DNA of 64,000 nucleotides, taken from assembly GCA_943735955.1 (NCBI GenBank), contig OX030970.1, forward strand, positions 1,377,684 through 1,441,683, given 5' to 3'. The notes beneath the pieces are model-generated. The model made no database searches. It was not told the DNA's origin and was given only the letters and a program-made list of their open reading frames with translations. The DNA is from Piscicola geometra. Lineage: Eukaryota > Annelida > Clitellata > Hirudinida > Piscicolidae. A program made the position numbers and the translations under genes. Shown here piece by piece: positions 37,572 to 56,200 of this stretch. Position 1 is the first letter of the stretch. Each line of letters opens with the position of its first letter.

Positions 37572-39197
37572 ATGGCTAAAAAACTATCCGCCAGTGGTTC
37601 TTTTGTCTTGTTCTGGGCATTCCTCGCTTGTGGAATCAGCTTTTTCTCTCCGTGGTGGCTCGAAAACACACCCGCTTTTCTCGTCAACCACAAAAACTAC
37701 CTCGCCATCCACACACTCGAGAGGGTGTTCACAGATGCCGACTTGACACTCCCAATCACCGTCAACAACACCCTCATTCAACCCAACACCACAACCACTT
37801 TTGGGATGGGTCTGTGGGCCATTTGCGACGACGTGTGCCAATGGTTTTGGGAGGATTATTACGTTCTGCAGGTGAACCTCTTTACCAAACTGAGTGAGTC
37901 GTGATCGATGGGAAGTTTGGGATTTTGAGGGTTTGGGAATTGATTTTAACTAGTTTTCAAGATTTTCTAATATTCCAATATTTTTGTAGATTTGGATATT
38001 GATTTAAATTTTATTTATATTTCAATAATTCATAAACTCATCCATTTTTTGTTTTTTCCTTTCATCCTTTTTTTCTACCACGTTTACAGAATGGCATTTG
38101 GCTTGCCAGGTCCTTTACTTTGTGGCCTGTTCAATTGTTTTGATGGCCGAAATATACTCAAAGGTAGAGATTAGATAAATAAAAATCAATGAAAAATTTG
38201 AAAAACAAATATTTAACGATATATCAGTTGATTAATTGTCTAATTAAATATTTAATTGTTCAATTGGATCAGATTCAATTATGCGGCAGAGAAAGAAGAC
38301 TTCACTACAGAATCCTCTGGATTAGTCTTCTATTGTCTGGTAAATGGGCGTTTTAAATCTCATTTGAGGATAAATTATTGAATTAATATTCTGAATTATC
38401 TACGCTATTAATTCATTGAGCTCCTTGATTTACCAAGTTTTGTTTATAAATTGTTGGTGGCTATATCATTATATCGAGTTTAATTACTTTGTTTTGAAAA
38501 ATGTTTAACTTAAATTTTCAACCATATTTTGATTTAAATTTCTTCATCCTACAACACTCTTCCAACCCATCCAACCAAACAACCACCTTCTCCAAATCAA
38601 AACCTATCTACACACCTCCCCTTTTCATCTCTATCCAACCAACCAAACAACCACTCCTTCTAATCCAAACCTATCTACCCACTCCCCCTCCCCTTCAGCG
38701 ATACTCCAAATCTGCACTCTGGCTGTTTTCGGAGCGGGATCCCTCCAGACTTACTCCGCTCAATCTTTTTCAAAGCCCATCTGGCAACAGAAGCTCACAC
38801 GTGGGTGGGGTGATAGAGAAGAAATATTTTGTTTTTTTTTCATAGTTTTTGATTTTAATGCTACAAAAATGAGTAAAATAGTTTTTTTTTATAGAAAACT
38901 CTTTTCTTAACACAGCTTTTCTTTTCTCAAGTCGTAAAATTATAACTTTTCTCTCAACCAAACCATTCCAACTTAACCACCACCCATCTCACAAAAACCT
39001 TTAAATCGTTAATTCATCAATTCCCCTCAATCAAACCACTCCAGCATTAACCACCATTACAACTGAAATCCATCTCAACAGCCACGGTGATGATGGGATG
39101 GAGTTATTGGATGGCCATCCCAGGAATTATCCTCACCACTACTGCAACCATCCTTTTCCTGATTGCAGACATTTGGACATTTAGGGATAAGATTTGA
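37572..39197 (+). CDS. Claudin/PMP22 superfamily four-helix membrane protein
   Basis: Five exons give 218 aa: 37572-37893, 38090-38163, 38292-38334, 38699-38800, 39082-39197. Four hydrophobic segments are visible: about 9-27, LACQVLYFVACSIVLMAEIY in exon 2, the segment starting ILQICTLAVFGAG in exon 4, and the last exon. The first extracellular loop is long, has NNT and NTT glycosylation sequons and contains GLWAICDDVC (80-89), the GLW-C-C signature of claudin-type proteins, though with C-x3-C rather than the usual wider spacing. Exon 3 is the weak point: keeping helix three in frame needs donor GTCTGG at 38,335 rather than the stronger GTAAAT four bases later. Claudin relatives act in septate or tight junctions or as channel partners. 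The exact subfamily is not clear. Confidence 0.75.
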
Positions 39198-41696
39198 GCT
39201 GGATGGATGCAGAAAGATTGGGTGTGTGGAAGATGGGTAGATGGATGGATGGATGGCTGAATGAATGGATAAATAGATGGATAAATGAATGGATGGGTTG
39301 GTAAAAAAAAATGTTAAGATAGTTGGGAATCAGAAAATAATATGAAAGGTTTTTAAAAGAAAAATAATATGAAAATCAAAGGGTATATATTAAAAATAAT
39401 TAATTAAAATCAAACAAACTAATTAAATTCTGTGTTGTGCCCTATATTAATTCGTAGCTTAATCAGCACCTTGAATTATCGCAAATAATTTATAATTCAG
39501 AGCGTATTGTCCTGCTGTAGAACAATGATTCTTTGTGGAATATATAAATAAATATTAAGAAACAATTAAAACTATTTTCATCATTGAAAAACCTCACTAT
39601 CTACTCGTAAATGATCTATTTTAAATATGAATATTTATTTTATTTAAATATATTTTCAATGTGGATTTATTTTCGCACTTAGTCGATTTTTTCGATAAAA
39701 TAATATGGCTTATTGTGCGTTGTACCTTGCTTTTGTAAATCATTAGGTTGATTTTTCATTAGTTGTATGTGTGTGTGTGTGTGTGTGTTTGTGTTTGTGT
39801 GCTAGTGTGTGTTTGTGTGGGACTGTTGTAATTTCAATTTATATATTCAATTTATATATTCAATTCTACATTATAAGTATATTGTCTTCTATTTACAATA
39901 TATTTTTACAAAATAAGGATTAAAAATAATAATGTTTTGTTTTGACGATGGAAATTGCAATGGCTTATTGATCTGATTACTCACTCTTCCTTCCCGTAAT
40001 TTCTTTACTATGAATGTTTTTCAACTATATTGATGGTAAATTATACTTGTAATGGTTAATTTATATATTTAATTAAATGTCTTTTATAAATAATGAAACT
40101 TATTTTTATAATAAATATTATGTCGTCGGTCTTTTTTCACTTTTCATTCATACACTTGTCTTTTTCACATATCTCACGACGAGATTCTCACGTATAAATG
40201 TTAAAAACTTCGATTTTGCATACTTCTACACCCAGAAATACATCATTGAAAAGTTTTGCATACATACTGGTCACGATTTTTTCTGTGTTTTTGGAACAAA
40301 ATGTATTTATACAAAATTATGTATTCGAATTATTTTCGCATTAAACACTGTAGCTAAATGGCATACTTCATGAAAAAAAGATCTTGCAAATATATTGAAT
40401 TTGGATTTTTGATTGTTTATCAGTTGGAAATGTAGAAAAAAATGTTTGTGAAACTTTTTAGTTTCCTTTGATCAGCTAAGAAGTTAAAAACACAAAGTAA
40501 ATACTTTAAACTTCCAGCCTGGGAAATACCATAGAAAAAATAAAAGTTATCTTAACAATAAAAGTGTTCTTGAATCTTGATTTACACCACATTTATAATA
40601 ATCGTCGTTGTATTGTATTGAAATATTCTGATGAGTTATTTTTTTTATTAAAAAGAAACAAAGAGAATAAAGTTGCAGACATAAAAAATTATGTTTTATT
40701 TTTCAAGATTATTAATCGATTTTTTTCAGGCCAATAATTTCATTTAAAGAACCTATTTTAAATTATTCGTCCCAAAAGAAGTCGAGTTAGTAATGAAAAC
40801 ATCAACATTCCAATCTAAATTCACGTAAATTCCATTCTAACTTCCCATTTCATTTTATAAGAGATTTTTTAAAAGTCCCATGATTTTTATATAATATATT
40901 TTTCTTTTTACTTCCTATATTTTTCTTGATTTTGTTCTAAAGATTATTTTAATGAGCCTTTTCAAGCATAATTTTTACCTGAAATTTTTGGGAAAAAAAT
41001 TTATAAAAAGAATTGTAAAGAAATTTTTTTATTAAAAACTCAAAGGAACGAAAACTCAAATGTATGAAAACGGTGGGTTAGAGATGGAAAAATGCAATTT
41101 TAAAAACTGGGAAAAGCTCTAATGAAATGAAATTATATCTAACAAAAGTTTTTAATTAATAAAATAAAAACAGAGTATAATTTTAAAATCAAAGAAATTA
41201 ATTTAACTACAATTAAAACAATTTCAAAAAACGATATTAGATATGAAACAAAGTTTTACTACTTAAATAAAAGACTATCTAATCCATGTAAAATGTAGTT
41301 AAAATGGATTGTATCACATGGAATTTGGTATGGCATATATATTGTAAAAATAATGAAATGTTCGGAGTATTAAAGGAGGTATTTGAAATGCATATTTTGA
41401 TTTAAAACACTTATTTTTAAATTTTAGTAACTATTTTGTTCAACTCTAGCTCAAATTAACTTTTAAAAATTATTTATTAAGTGAAATAATTAATTGAAAT
41501 ACATAAAATACCAACAACGGAGGCATGTCAATATCAAACAGCACATTAGAAAAATATCATAGGTCCATTAGGTATAATATAAATACAAGGCAGAAAAAAA
41601 AATTATAAAATAAGAAAGATAAAAATATGATTTCAGGAAAACAAAGCTTACTAATCGATAAAAATGATAAAAACCAAATAGGTTGTTGAAAAATCC
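39198..41696. other. Intergenic AT-rich region between convergent genes
   Basis: No gene is supported. It contains a short GGATGGAT stretch just after the claudin-like stop (about 39,240-39,300) and a GT tract (about 39,767-39,800). A 98-codon frame at 40,077 has AT-driven composition and no family resemblance. Confidence 0.5.
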
Positions 41697-43256
41697 TCAC
41701 AGCTCAACATGGGCCTGGAAAAAAAAATATGATACAAAATTATTTAAGTTTTTATTCATTTTTATTAAAAAGTCTTTCTGAACCCTTTAGGCCTTCTTTA
41801 TTGTATGACCTTGCACACCCCAACTTCCCCATCACCCGACACCATCTCATCCTCATCTCACTACCACCTCATCCACACCTCATCACTCTCACCTCGCCAC
41901 AATCTAACCACCACCTCACCCTACCTCACCCATCTCATTACCACCGTACCCCCCCTATTTAACCACACCCCTCACCCTTCCTCCATGGCAATCACATCGA
42001 CTCTCCCTCTTCACATGTTCCATTCCCTCCTCCACCTCCACAACACTTCTCAGCCTTGCCGCATAAGTCCGGAAAAACACCGCATGATAACAATACAGAC
42101 TAACAGGCGATAGGTTATCTACAGTGAATTTATAAGCGTTTTCACTTATTCTCCGAGCTTCGAAATCGTTGCTTTTCGCCCATTCCAACTTCTCAATCAG
42201 GTCCGAAAGGTCCCGTTTTAGTGGAATGTAATGCTGGTAGGGGATCAATTCGCGATAGAAATGCTCGTAGTATTTAGATTCCTGCTTGAAGACCAACGAA
42301 CCACCGGCCAGGAGGTAGGGAAATCGATAGCCTGCCACCGTGCCGTCTAAGCTGAGTTGGTAGGCGTAGTCGAAGAAGCTGAAGAACGGAACGACGGGAT
42401 GCGTGCTGAGATTCTGGTCTTTGAAGAAGAAGACGTGTGTCAGTTGTGCGTCTATAAGGTCTGGGTGTTGTTTTCCTAGTTGCACCTGTGATGGTGGTGA
42501 TTATGATTTTCTTGATGTGCATGATGATGATTATGATTTTTTTAAACGAGAAATATGATGGTGTTTAAAACTCGAGAATACCCTCTCACCCCTTCCAACA
42601 TTTGGCCACAACCCCCCTTTTTCCATCTTTTTTGACCCCCTTTGCCTCCCGATCAGTTCAGACTTTGAAAAACCCATAAATTTCCAAAACCTCTTCCCAT
42701 TCACCAAGTCTAGTCTTTCCTGACTTGAGTCTCTACCCCTCCAGAAGGCCTTCATGTGCTTACTACTCCAATTGGCATTCCTCTTATGCTGCATAGACAA
42801 CATATCTCTGTCAGTTCTTTGGGGTTATGATGATGATGGTGAGGGATGATAATGGTGGGGGGAAGGGGGGAATGATTGTATTAATGATAGTGATGATGAT
42901 AAAATATAGAAAATAAAAAAATGTTGAAAATAGGACGAAAAAGAGAATGAAGATAAAAATGATAGCATTGAAATAAATGGTGGTTGCCAAATAAGAAGGC
43001 CAACTACACCATCACCCCCCCTTATGAGCTCCGCCCATTGACCTATAAACAGCGTCCAGGGTTGAGGAGGTCATTTCATAGGTGGGCACAACGAGGTCAA
43101 GCGAGTCGGTTGACCCACACCACGATATTAGAGGCAACTTGACCCCTTTAACCAGTGGCCAATCACCGAAGTTCCACACAAAATCTAGGTCAGGCATTTT
43201 GACCTGGATTTGAAATTTATTAATTTTTATTTCTATTTTTAAATAACTAATACTAG

Positions 43257-43330
<74 letters not shown>

Positions 43331-43332
43331 TA

Positions 43333-43384
<52 letters not shown>

Positions 43385-43715
43385 GTACTACTACTACTAC
43401 TTCTACTACCACAACTGGCCTTCTTGAGGAGCGAAGTGAGCAGTGCATCAGAGAACATTTTAAATCCAACATACTCTCCCAATGTTTTTCTGTATAACTG
43501 GTGGTGATGATGATGATGGTGACGATGATATCCCATCCCACTCCCCTCGTCCCATCCCACTCCATCCCTCCACCCCTCCCACCTGATTATCCTTGATGAC
43601 GTAATGGCATACGCTCATTTGACGTGGCCTATCGAAGCGAACTCGCATATCCGCCCACGCTTCCACCATATCTATGGCGGGAAAATTCTTGAAATCTTCC
43701 GTTACCTTGGGTGTT

Positions 43716-43775
<60 letters not shown>

Positions 43776-45487
43776 TATGCGTGTATATGTGTTTGTGTGT
43801 GTGTGTGTGTGTTTGTATGCGTGTATATGTGTTTGTGTGTGTGTATGTGTGTTTGTATGCGTGTGTTAATAAATAAATGAAGACTTTTGTTATTATTATA
43901 TATTTTTAGGAATAGTATATTAAAATTTAAGAATCTTAAGTCTAAATACAAATTTACATTTAATTAATTAGAATGTTTTTAGTGCGAATGTTGGTTGTTT
44001 TGAATCTGTCGAGGAATGGCCTCAGCAGACCAAGATGGCCACAGGGAATCAAGTGAGCTGCGACATAAAGGAGAAATCCTTTCATAGCAGCAGCAGTACC
44101 AGCGTTGGCAAGGACTTCTCCTTCACCCTCTATTGTAGTCTCGGCACCAGTGGCAAGACAGAAAATTGAGAAGAATGATGATTGTGTTTTGTTGTTTTGA
44201 GGATGATGTGGTGATAATTATGCTGTGGTATGAGTGTTGGTATTGTGGTGATGATTTAATTTTTTATTTGTGGTGATAGTGATTTTTTGGCGATGATTGT
44301 CATGGTGGTGTGGGTGAGGTTGGATTATTGAGGTTGATTTATTGTTTTTTTTTATATATTTAAATTTATATATATACATATATTGGTAGTGGTCTAAAAA
44401 CCGTTTTATTTAACAAATTTATTTGATGAGGCCTTTGTTCACTTAGTAAAGGGCGTTATAAAAATCATTAGTGATTGATTGATTATTATAGACTATTAAC
44501 TAAAAATAAATAAATTGTTTTATTAGTAATTTTTTCCAAAAATTCTTAAATTTCCAACCTGTTCATAGCTCTGAGGACAGCCATACACCCTTATAAACTC
44601 ATCTAGGTCTTCCAAGCCACAGTCACAGTCTTCATCATAGACGTGACCTGATGGTGGTGTTGATGATGATTATCAACAACACCACAACTACTACTACCAC
44701 CACCACTACAACTACTATTACCACCACCTTGGAGATAGTATGGCGAATCAGCAACCAATTCTCCATTGTATCTGATGATGAGAGAAAGGTCTTTGTAGGT
44801 GGCGTGTGGTCTGAATCTAACAAGGTATGAGCCTGTGATGATTAAATATTCATTAGTTGAAATTTAATTGAATAATCAATGAGTAATGAATAAATTGAAG
44901 TAGTTGTGGTACTAGAAGTAGTAGTGGAAGTAGAAGTTAAAAATAGGAATAATTAAAAATAACAACAATAAAAATAAAAAAAGGAATCATTACCATCATG
45001 CCTATCGAGTACTTCTCTTTGTATACGTAAGTGAGACTGGTCAGAGATGGAGATGTGAAGTTCTATGGCATCCTTTCCAAGGCTTTGTGTAATGCTGGAA
45101 TGGTTGATTTAATTATTAATATTAATTTAATAATAATTGTAGTAAATAAAAAAATATTTTTAAAAAATAGAAAACATTTTGTATATTTTTTTTGTCTTGA
45201 TAGATGTATGATGAAGATTGGGAGAAAGTTAATTTTATAAACGCGAAAGAAAAATATTTTAAGAATTTGAAATATTTAAAGTTTTAGATCATCATCAAAA
45301 TTGCATAGAATATTATTTACTTTCCTCCTTCACTGTCAACCGCTTGCACAAAAAAATATCTTACAGGTAAAGCTATTTTTACGTTTAAGCCTGGTCCCCA
45401 TACTATAAATTTATTTGCATCTGGTTCAGAATAAGAAAATTTCAAATATAATATTACAAGCAAACTAAATATCATCAATATCTTCAT
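41697..45487 (-). CDS. POGLUT2/3: Protein O-glucosyltransferase, POGLUT2/3 (KDELC) type
   Basis: Ten exons: 45487-45321, 45094-44994, 44832-44728, 44647-44559, 43705-43583, 43497-43420, 43203-43043, 42807-42705, 42485-41976, 41714-41697, giving 484 aa (human POGLUT2 is 502). A signal peptide (MKILMIFSLLVILYL) is followed by a filamin-like domain (VWGPGLN, VRYFFVQAVD, DSPYYLQG) and the cysteine pair CDCG. The CAP10-type glucosyltransferase domain follows (GFKMFSDALL, FGDWPL, SWCGSTDS, FWRGRDS, SLDGTVAGYRFPYLLAGGS, YYEHFY). The last exon ends in HVEL, a KDEL-like ER retention signal. The family adds O-glucose to EGF repeats of Notch-type proteins in the ER. Oddity: the two exons around 43,204-43,419 have no GT donor in phase. 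The gap is either a GC-AG intron or translated poly-Ser. Confidence 0.95.
43258..43408. repeat. (ACT)n repeat, in frame as poly-Ser
   Basis: About 50 ACT units on the plus strand. On the transcript the frame reads Ser and connects the two flanking POGLUT exons without a stop codon across 216 bases. Confidence 0.97.
43719..43865. repeat. (GT)n with GTATGCGTGTATATGT units
   Basis: A nearly pure GT repeat is followed by about three copies of TTTGTATGCGTGTATATGTG. It starts just outside the acceptor of the POGLUT exon at 43705; on the transcript it is CA-rich. Confidence 0.95.
43966..44165 (+). pseudogene. Possible decayed retroelement coding fragment
   Basis: This intronic segment is much less AT-rich than its surroundings and has codon-like structure on the plus strand (CFESVEEWPQQTK), with in-frame stops in neighbouring frames. 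The EEWPQ start and basic-residue spacing faintly recall Gag-like regions of invertebrate Ty3/Gypsy-type retrotransposons. It is short, frame-broken and has no flanking repeats that I can see. It could equally be a random GC-richer patch or an unspliced exon. Confidence 0.25.
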
Positions 45488-45872
45488 CGTATGCCCCTTT
45501 TGAAAAATTTGAAGTTTTTAACCGGTATCACGGCAACGTGTGAAATATAAAATGTAAACTAAATTTAGTTTATTTTTATAATTCATAAATAAATTTAATT
45601 TTAGAAATACAATTTGAATAAATTGAAAAATTTCAATTTAACTCGAATTAATTATTTTACAACTAAAATTAACTTTTAAAGGTATTTAAACATTAAAAAG
45701 TTCCATGAAGTTTAACATTTTAAACCTTTTAAAAGTAGGACATCACTCCATTTTGAGGTAGAATAATTGAATTTTAGATTAAATTAATTAATGAAAAGTG
45801 AGAAATAAAATAGATTATAATATAAAACCATAAATAAACATAATAATAATAAAAGCGTATCCCAACAGAAAG
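45488..45872. promoter_or_regulatory. Bidirectional promoter interval, POGLUT and NitFhit
   Basis: The minus-strand POGLUT start codon and the plus-strand NitFhit start codon are only 385 bp apart. The interval is AT-rich with no visible TATA box. CCCAACAG just before the NitFhit start resembles a 3' splice site, so a 5' UTR intron or trans-spliced leader is possible. Confidence 0.45.
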
Positions 45873-51180
<5,308 letters not shown>

Positions 51181-53246
51181 GGGGGTCAAATATGGATGGA
51201 TGGAAAGATGAATGGGTGATTGGAAGGATGGATGGATGAATAGCAAGATGGAGGGATGGATTGATAAAAGGATGGGTGAATGGATGGATGAATGAAAGGA
51301 TGGGTGAGTGGGTGGACAATCATATTAAAGTATATAATACTTTTTTTATTTATCTATTTGAAAACAGCTGAAAGTAAACATTGTATTTAATTATAATTAT
51401 TAAATACAATGTTTATTAAACTGTTTTCAATCCAATAATAAAAAATATAATGTTTATTTCAAATTAAAAAAGGCGTTTGTTAAGCATTAAATAGGCAGCG
51501 AAGGCAAACTAATTGAATTCAAAATTAAACTAGATGAGTTAGTCAGAAGGAAGGTAGGGGGGATCAGTCATTGTTAATGAAAAGTCATTACAATTAAAAA
51601 ACATTACTTTTTTAAATGGCGAATTAATTAATCTGTAGTCAAGATTTTATAGTTTAATAATTACATATAGATAATATTATTTGATAAATTGGTTATTTCA
51701 ATAAATTATTTTTAAAGTTTCAAAAAAATTGTAAAGAAATAGATCTTAACAATTAAGTAACACCGAATGTGAAAATATAAAAAATTTAGTAAAATAGTTT
51801 ATTTTAAAAAATAAATATTTTATGACTTTCCTAGTGGCGTCATTTGAAGCCATCTTAGTAAGTATATATGTTTCTTTCTAGTCTAATTCAAGAATTGTTG
51901 ATTAATTTCACCGCAATTAAAAAAACATTAATTTATAGCCCAACTTTTATTGCTTCATAACTGCAGATAAATAAGTAGGTTTTAGCAATTGTATCTCGAT
52001 AAATTATTGTATTAATTTACCGAATGAAATTGTACGTAAAGTTTAAGTTCCCTCCCCCGGCCAATTTTTCGCTTTTTTTAAACTAAAAATTCTGGGCAAG
52101 GGCCTAGTTAGTCAGCAAACCAAGACACAGACCATATGTTTGTATCTATATTTCACTAAATAAATACAGTAATAATATATTATAGTACTATATAACATAG
52201 TCGATTTGTAATTTACACACTCTATTTTATAGTGTATATCACACTAGATTATTTAATGTGAAAGTTACTCACTTAGTAATAGACACCTGAATGAGATATA
52301 TCTGAAAATCAAATGAAATCAATTTCCTATATAAAGTACAAGAATGTTAATTAAAGCAATTAAAGCTCTAAATATTTAATCTGTTATTCTATACTTTATA
52401 CCCAGTTAAATAAAAAACACTAGGTCAAAACCATATAAGAAAAGATAAAAAAATCGGAATTTGACCAAAAACTTATGCCTATTCAAGAGAATCTGTGTGA
52501 CTGGGTGGTGGTTTTAGAAGCTAAGGTGGTTTGGTATGATGATTATTTTGTGAGTTGTTGGGGTAGTGTGTACGTGGTGGCAGTCGTGGTTGTGGTGGTG
52601 AAGTTAGTGGTGTGGTTGTGGTGGTGAAGTTAGTGGTGTGGTTGTCTGGTTCAAAAAATTAATCAATCGATCTTTGCTCACGTAATTTAAATAAAGCAAT
52701 TGTCTACCACTAATTATCTACTAGTTATCTTCCAGTTTTAAATAATGTGCAGAAATTTCAGACTGTCGATCCTTGTAAGATATATTTATATATCTTTATG
52801 TTTACATATTTGAAAATAAATCTAAAAAATTTTGATTAAGTTTATATGTGTGCACAGCGTAAATAAATAAATTAAAAGTAGCTTATAAAGTGTGTTAATC
52901 AAGCAAGTTCCTAAAACTTTTAACTTGACTGCATTTAAAAGTTTTCAATAAAGAAACTATTTAACCCAAAAATATTCATTAAATGTATAAAAATACTTGT
53001 TTAAAATCATTTTGAAAGAGTTTGTCTAAATCTTGGTTTATTAATTTTCTCTTTTTCCACAAATAAATCAGTTTTCATCCTTAATTAAAATTGTCAAAAA
53101 ATTCATTATCCACCTTCATAATAACAAAATCTTGACTTTTCTCAAACCCCTCATTCCCAAAAATTCCATCCATTCTTACAAGAAGTTTTTCATTCTTTCA
53201 TCCCCTTAACTTTACTGATCACTTTTTTCTCTCTCTTCTTCCAATC
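51181..53246. other. Intergenic AT-rich region
   Basis: No gene is supported. GGATGGATGAATG repeat follows the NitFhit stop (about 51,190-51,310). AATAAA near 51,437 could be its polyadenylation signal. A 30-bp unit (GTGGTTGTGGTGGTGAAGTT plus AGTG) is repeated about twice near 52,580-52,640. Confidence 0.5.
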
Positions 53247-56200
53247 ATGAAATGCTGCAACAAAAAAAGAATTCTCTACAAAATCAAAAGATTTCTCCGT
53301 ACAAATCTTCTCATTCTTCTACTAGTCACCAGTCTTCTTCTCGGTGTTTTGATCGCCGTGTTGATGCGAAAGTACAATGTTGCAGAGAAATGGACGGCTA
53401 AAGAACATTCCTACTTCAAGTTAGATTTTTAAATTGCTTTGATAAAATTTTATTTAGAACTTTACAAAAATTTTAACATCTTTTTAAACGTAATTTCAAA
53501 AGTTCCGAATATAAACCACGAAAAATCGCCATGAAACCACACAAACGCAAGGTTCCCCGGAGAGCTTTTGCTTCGAATGCTGAAGGGAATCACCATTCCA
53601 TTCATCATCACAAGTCTCATTTGTGGCATGGCTTCTCTCGATTTAAAAAAAGTCTTTTTAAATAATAATAAATAAATAAATTTTAATATTTATGAAACTA
53701 AGGGACAATCAAAACTATACATTGAACCAGAAATCTTCATAATTTTCCAGTATTTTTTTCCTTCTTGAACCACTCATTGAATTGATTTTTTTCCATCCCT
53801 AAAATTTTTTTAAACTTAATTTCCCCCCATCCACGACAGTCGGGAAAGATAGGTCTATGCGCGCTTCTTTACTACATAAGCACCACCCTAATCGCTGTTA
53901 TCCTGGGAATTGCGCTTGTCACGACCATTAAACCTGGGTCAAGGTCTAATGTGAGAGAGGGATGGTAGACGGGGATAAGAGGTGAATTAGTAGAGGAATA
54001 AAAGAATTGAGTAGATAATTAGATGGACTATCAGGCGAATTGATGGATTAATAAATGGTTAACCAGACGAATGGATTAATTAATTAATAATCAAACGAAT
54101 GGTACGATAGGAAGTTTAATAAATGAACCAAAATCAATTTATCAAAACAATAATCTGCCAAATCAGTCCAAAAATGCAAACTTGACAAACGCCCGCAACG
54201 CTAAAGTGCTGGATGCAATCTTCGACCTTGTGAGGTGAGACCAAATAAAAATAATCAATTTAATTAATCAAAATATTTATTCTAATAGTTATTGATTAAA
54301 AAATATTGATTTCCCTCGACTGGATAATCATTTTTAAAGTAAATTTTTTAACATTTGTATTTAACAGAAATATTTTTCCAGACAACATCTTTGAAACGAC
54401 TTTCACGCAGGTGAGTGGGTAAATAGATTCACAAGAAACTATGAAAAACAATAATCTATTAACTTTTAACAAACTGACTACAAAAATCATTTAAAAAATC
54501 AATCTCTAAATCTGATTTACAACTCCTTTCTTCAACTACAACCTTCAAACTTCAAACAACCACCCTCAAATCACTCCTAAACTCCCTTCCAGATCCGAAC
54601 CAAACAACCCTTGTACGGGCAAGTAGATGATGGGAGTTTCACGCTAGAAAAAGAAAATGGCGTGAATGCTCTGGGTCTAGTGGTGTTCAGGTGAAATTGG
54701 AAACTATATTTGATTTAATTTGTCTATTCAATAAGTAACTTATTTGCTTACTATCTTCATCAACTGACTTAAATACTCATGATTTTGACCGTAAGCCAAC
54801 AAATATATTTTTGAATGTCAAAAGAAAATACATTTTCGATAAAATACACAAAAAGTCAGCATATATTCATTTTTAGAAATTACCATCTATTTGCTTTCAC
54901 TATCTAACCATCTATACCCGACCATCCATCCCAACCATCCATCCCAACCATCCATCCCAACCATCCATCCCAACCATCCATCCCAACCATCCATCCCAAC
55001 CATCCATCCCAACCATCCAAACCCAACCATCTACATCCAACCATCCACCAGCATGGCTCTAGGCATATCGCTGTCTAAATTGGGCAAAGCTGGAAAGCCA
55101 TTTTATAAAGTGTGCGACAATATTGCAAATGCACTGATAACCATTGTCACGGTTATTATTTGGTTAGTTGTGGTTTTGGTGGTGGGTTTGATGGGTTGAA
55201 GATTTTTTCGGAGAAAATTTGTAAAAATTAAATGACATTAATTTTTATTAATTTATTTTATTTAATGTTGATAAAACAAACAACAACACACCTCTTCACC
55301 ACCACCAGCCACCAACACTACATAAAAAAACATCACCAAACAACACCACACCAAACAGGTTTTCTCCCGTATGCATTTGTTTTCTTTTGGCAGCAGAAAT
55401 CGTGAAAATGCAAAACCCACTAGAAGAATTTGCTTCTCTCGGATGGTTTAGACGATGACTATATCAATTGTTCAAATAACTATTTAAATAATAAACATTT
55501 ATATATATTTGATAGTTTAAATTTTAAACCTTTACAGTTCAAATTTCAAAATAAATATTATGAAAATTTCAAAGATAAGTAGTTTTGATTTTTAAAATAC
55601 ATACACTGCTTCTTTTTTTTCGCAATACCTTAAACCATCACAGGTACATCCTAGTGATACTACTCGGCTTATCTATCCACTCCCTCATCATCCTGCCATT
55701 AATCTTCTTCGTGATGGTCAGAACCAACCCCTATGCTTACCTGTCAAATGCCACCAAAGCCTTCATCACGGCTTTTGGAACAGCTTCTAGGTTTTAAGGG
55801 GGAAAAGTGGGAGGGGTTTGGAAGCTTTAAATGGGGGTTTATGAAGACTACGAAAGGTTGTTAAAGCTAGGTTTTCATGGGGAAGGGGAAGGTTTGGAAG
55901 GTTATAAAGATTTGTTGAAGTTAGTTATCAAAATATTTGAACAAAATATCCATCAAAAACCCTTTAAAAACCCTTCGAGATACATTATTAAATTTTTATT
56001 GAATTATTTTTAAATTATATACATTTCAAACCTACCTTTCTTAACCCATTCAGTTCAGCCACTCTACCGGTCACCTACCAATGCCTTGAAACGAAGCTAA
56101 ACATGCCAAAAAGCATCACAAGATTTATGCTTCCGGTTGGCGCCACAATCAACATGGACGGGACGGCGCTATATGAAGCCGTGGCAGCCATTTTTATAGC

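Noticed and set aside
43012..43560. 182-aa poly-Ser protein as an independent gene
   Set aside because: Both ends are POGLUT exons; it is part of that gene, with the poly-Ser stretch either intron or insert.
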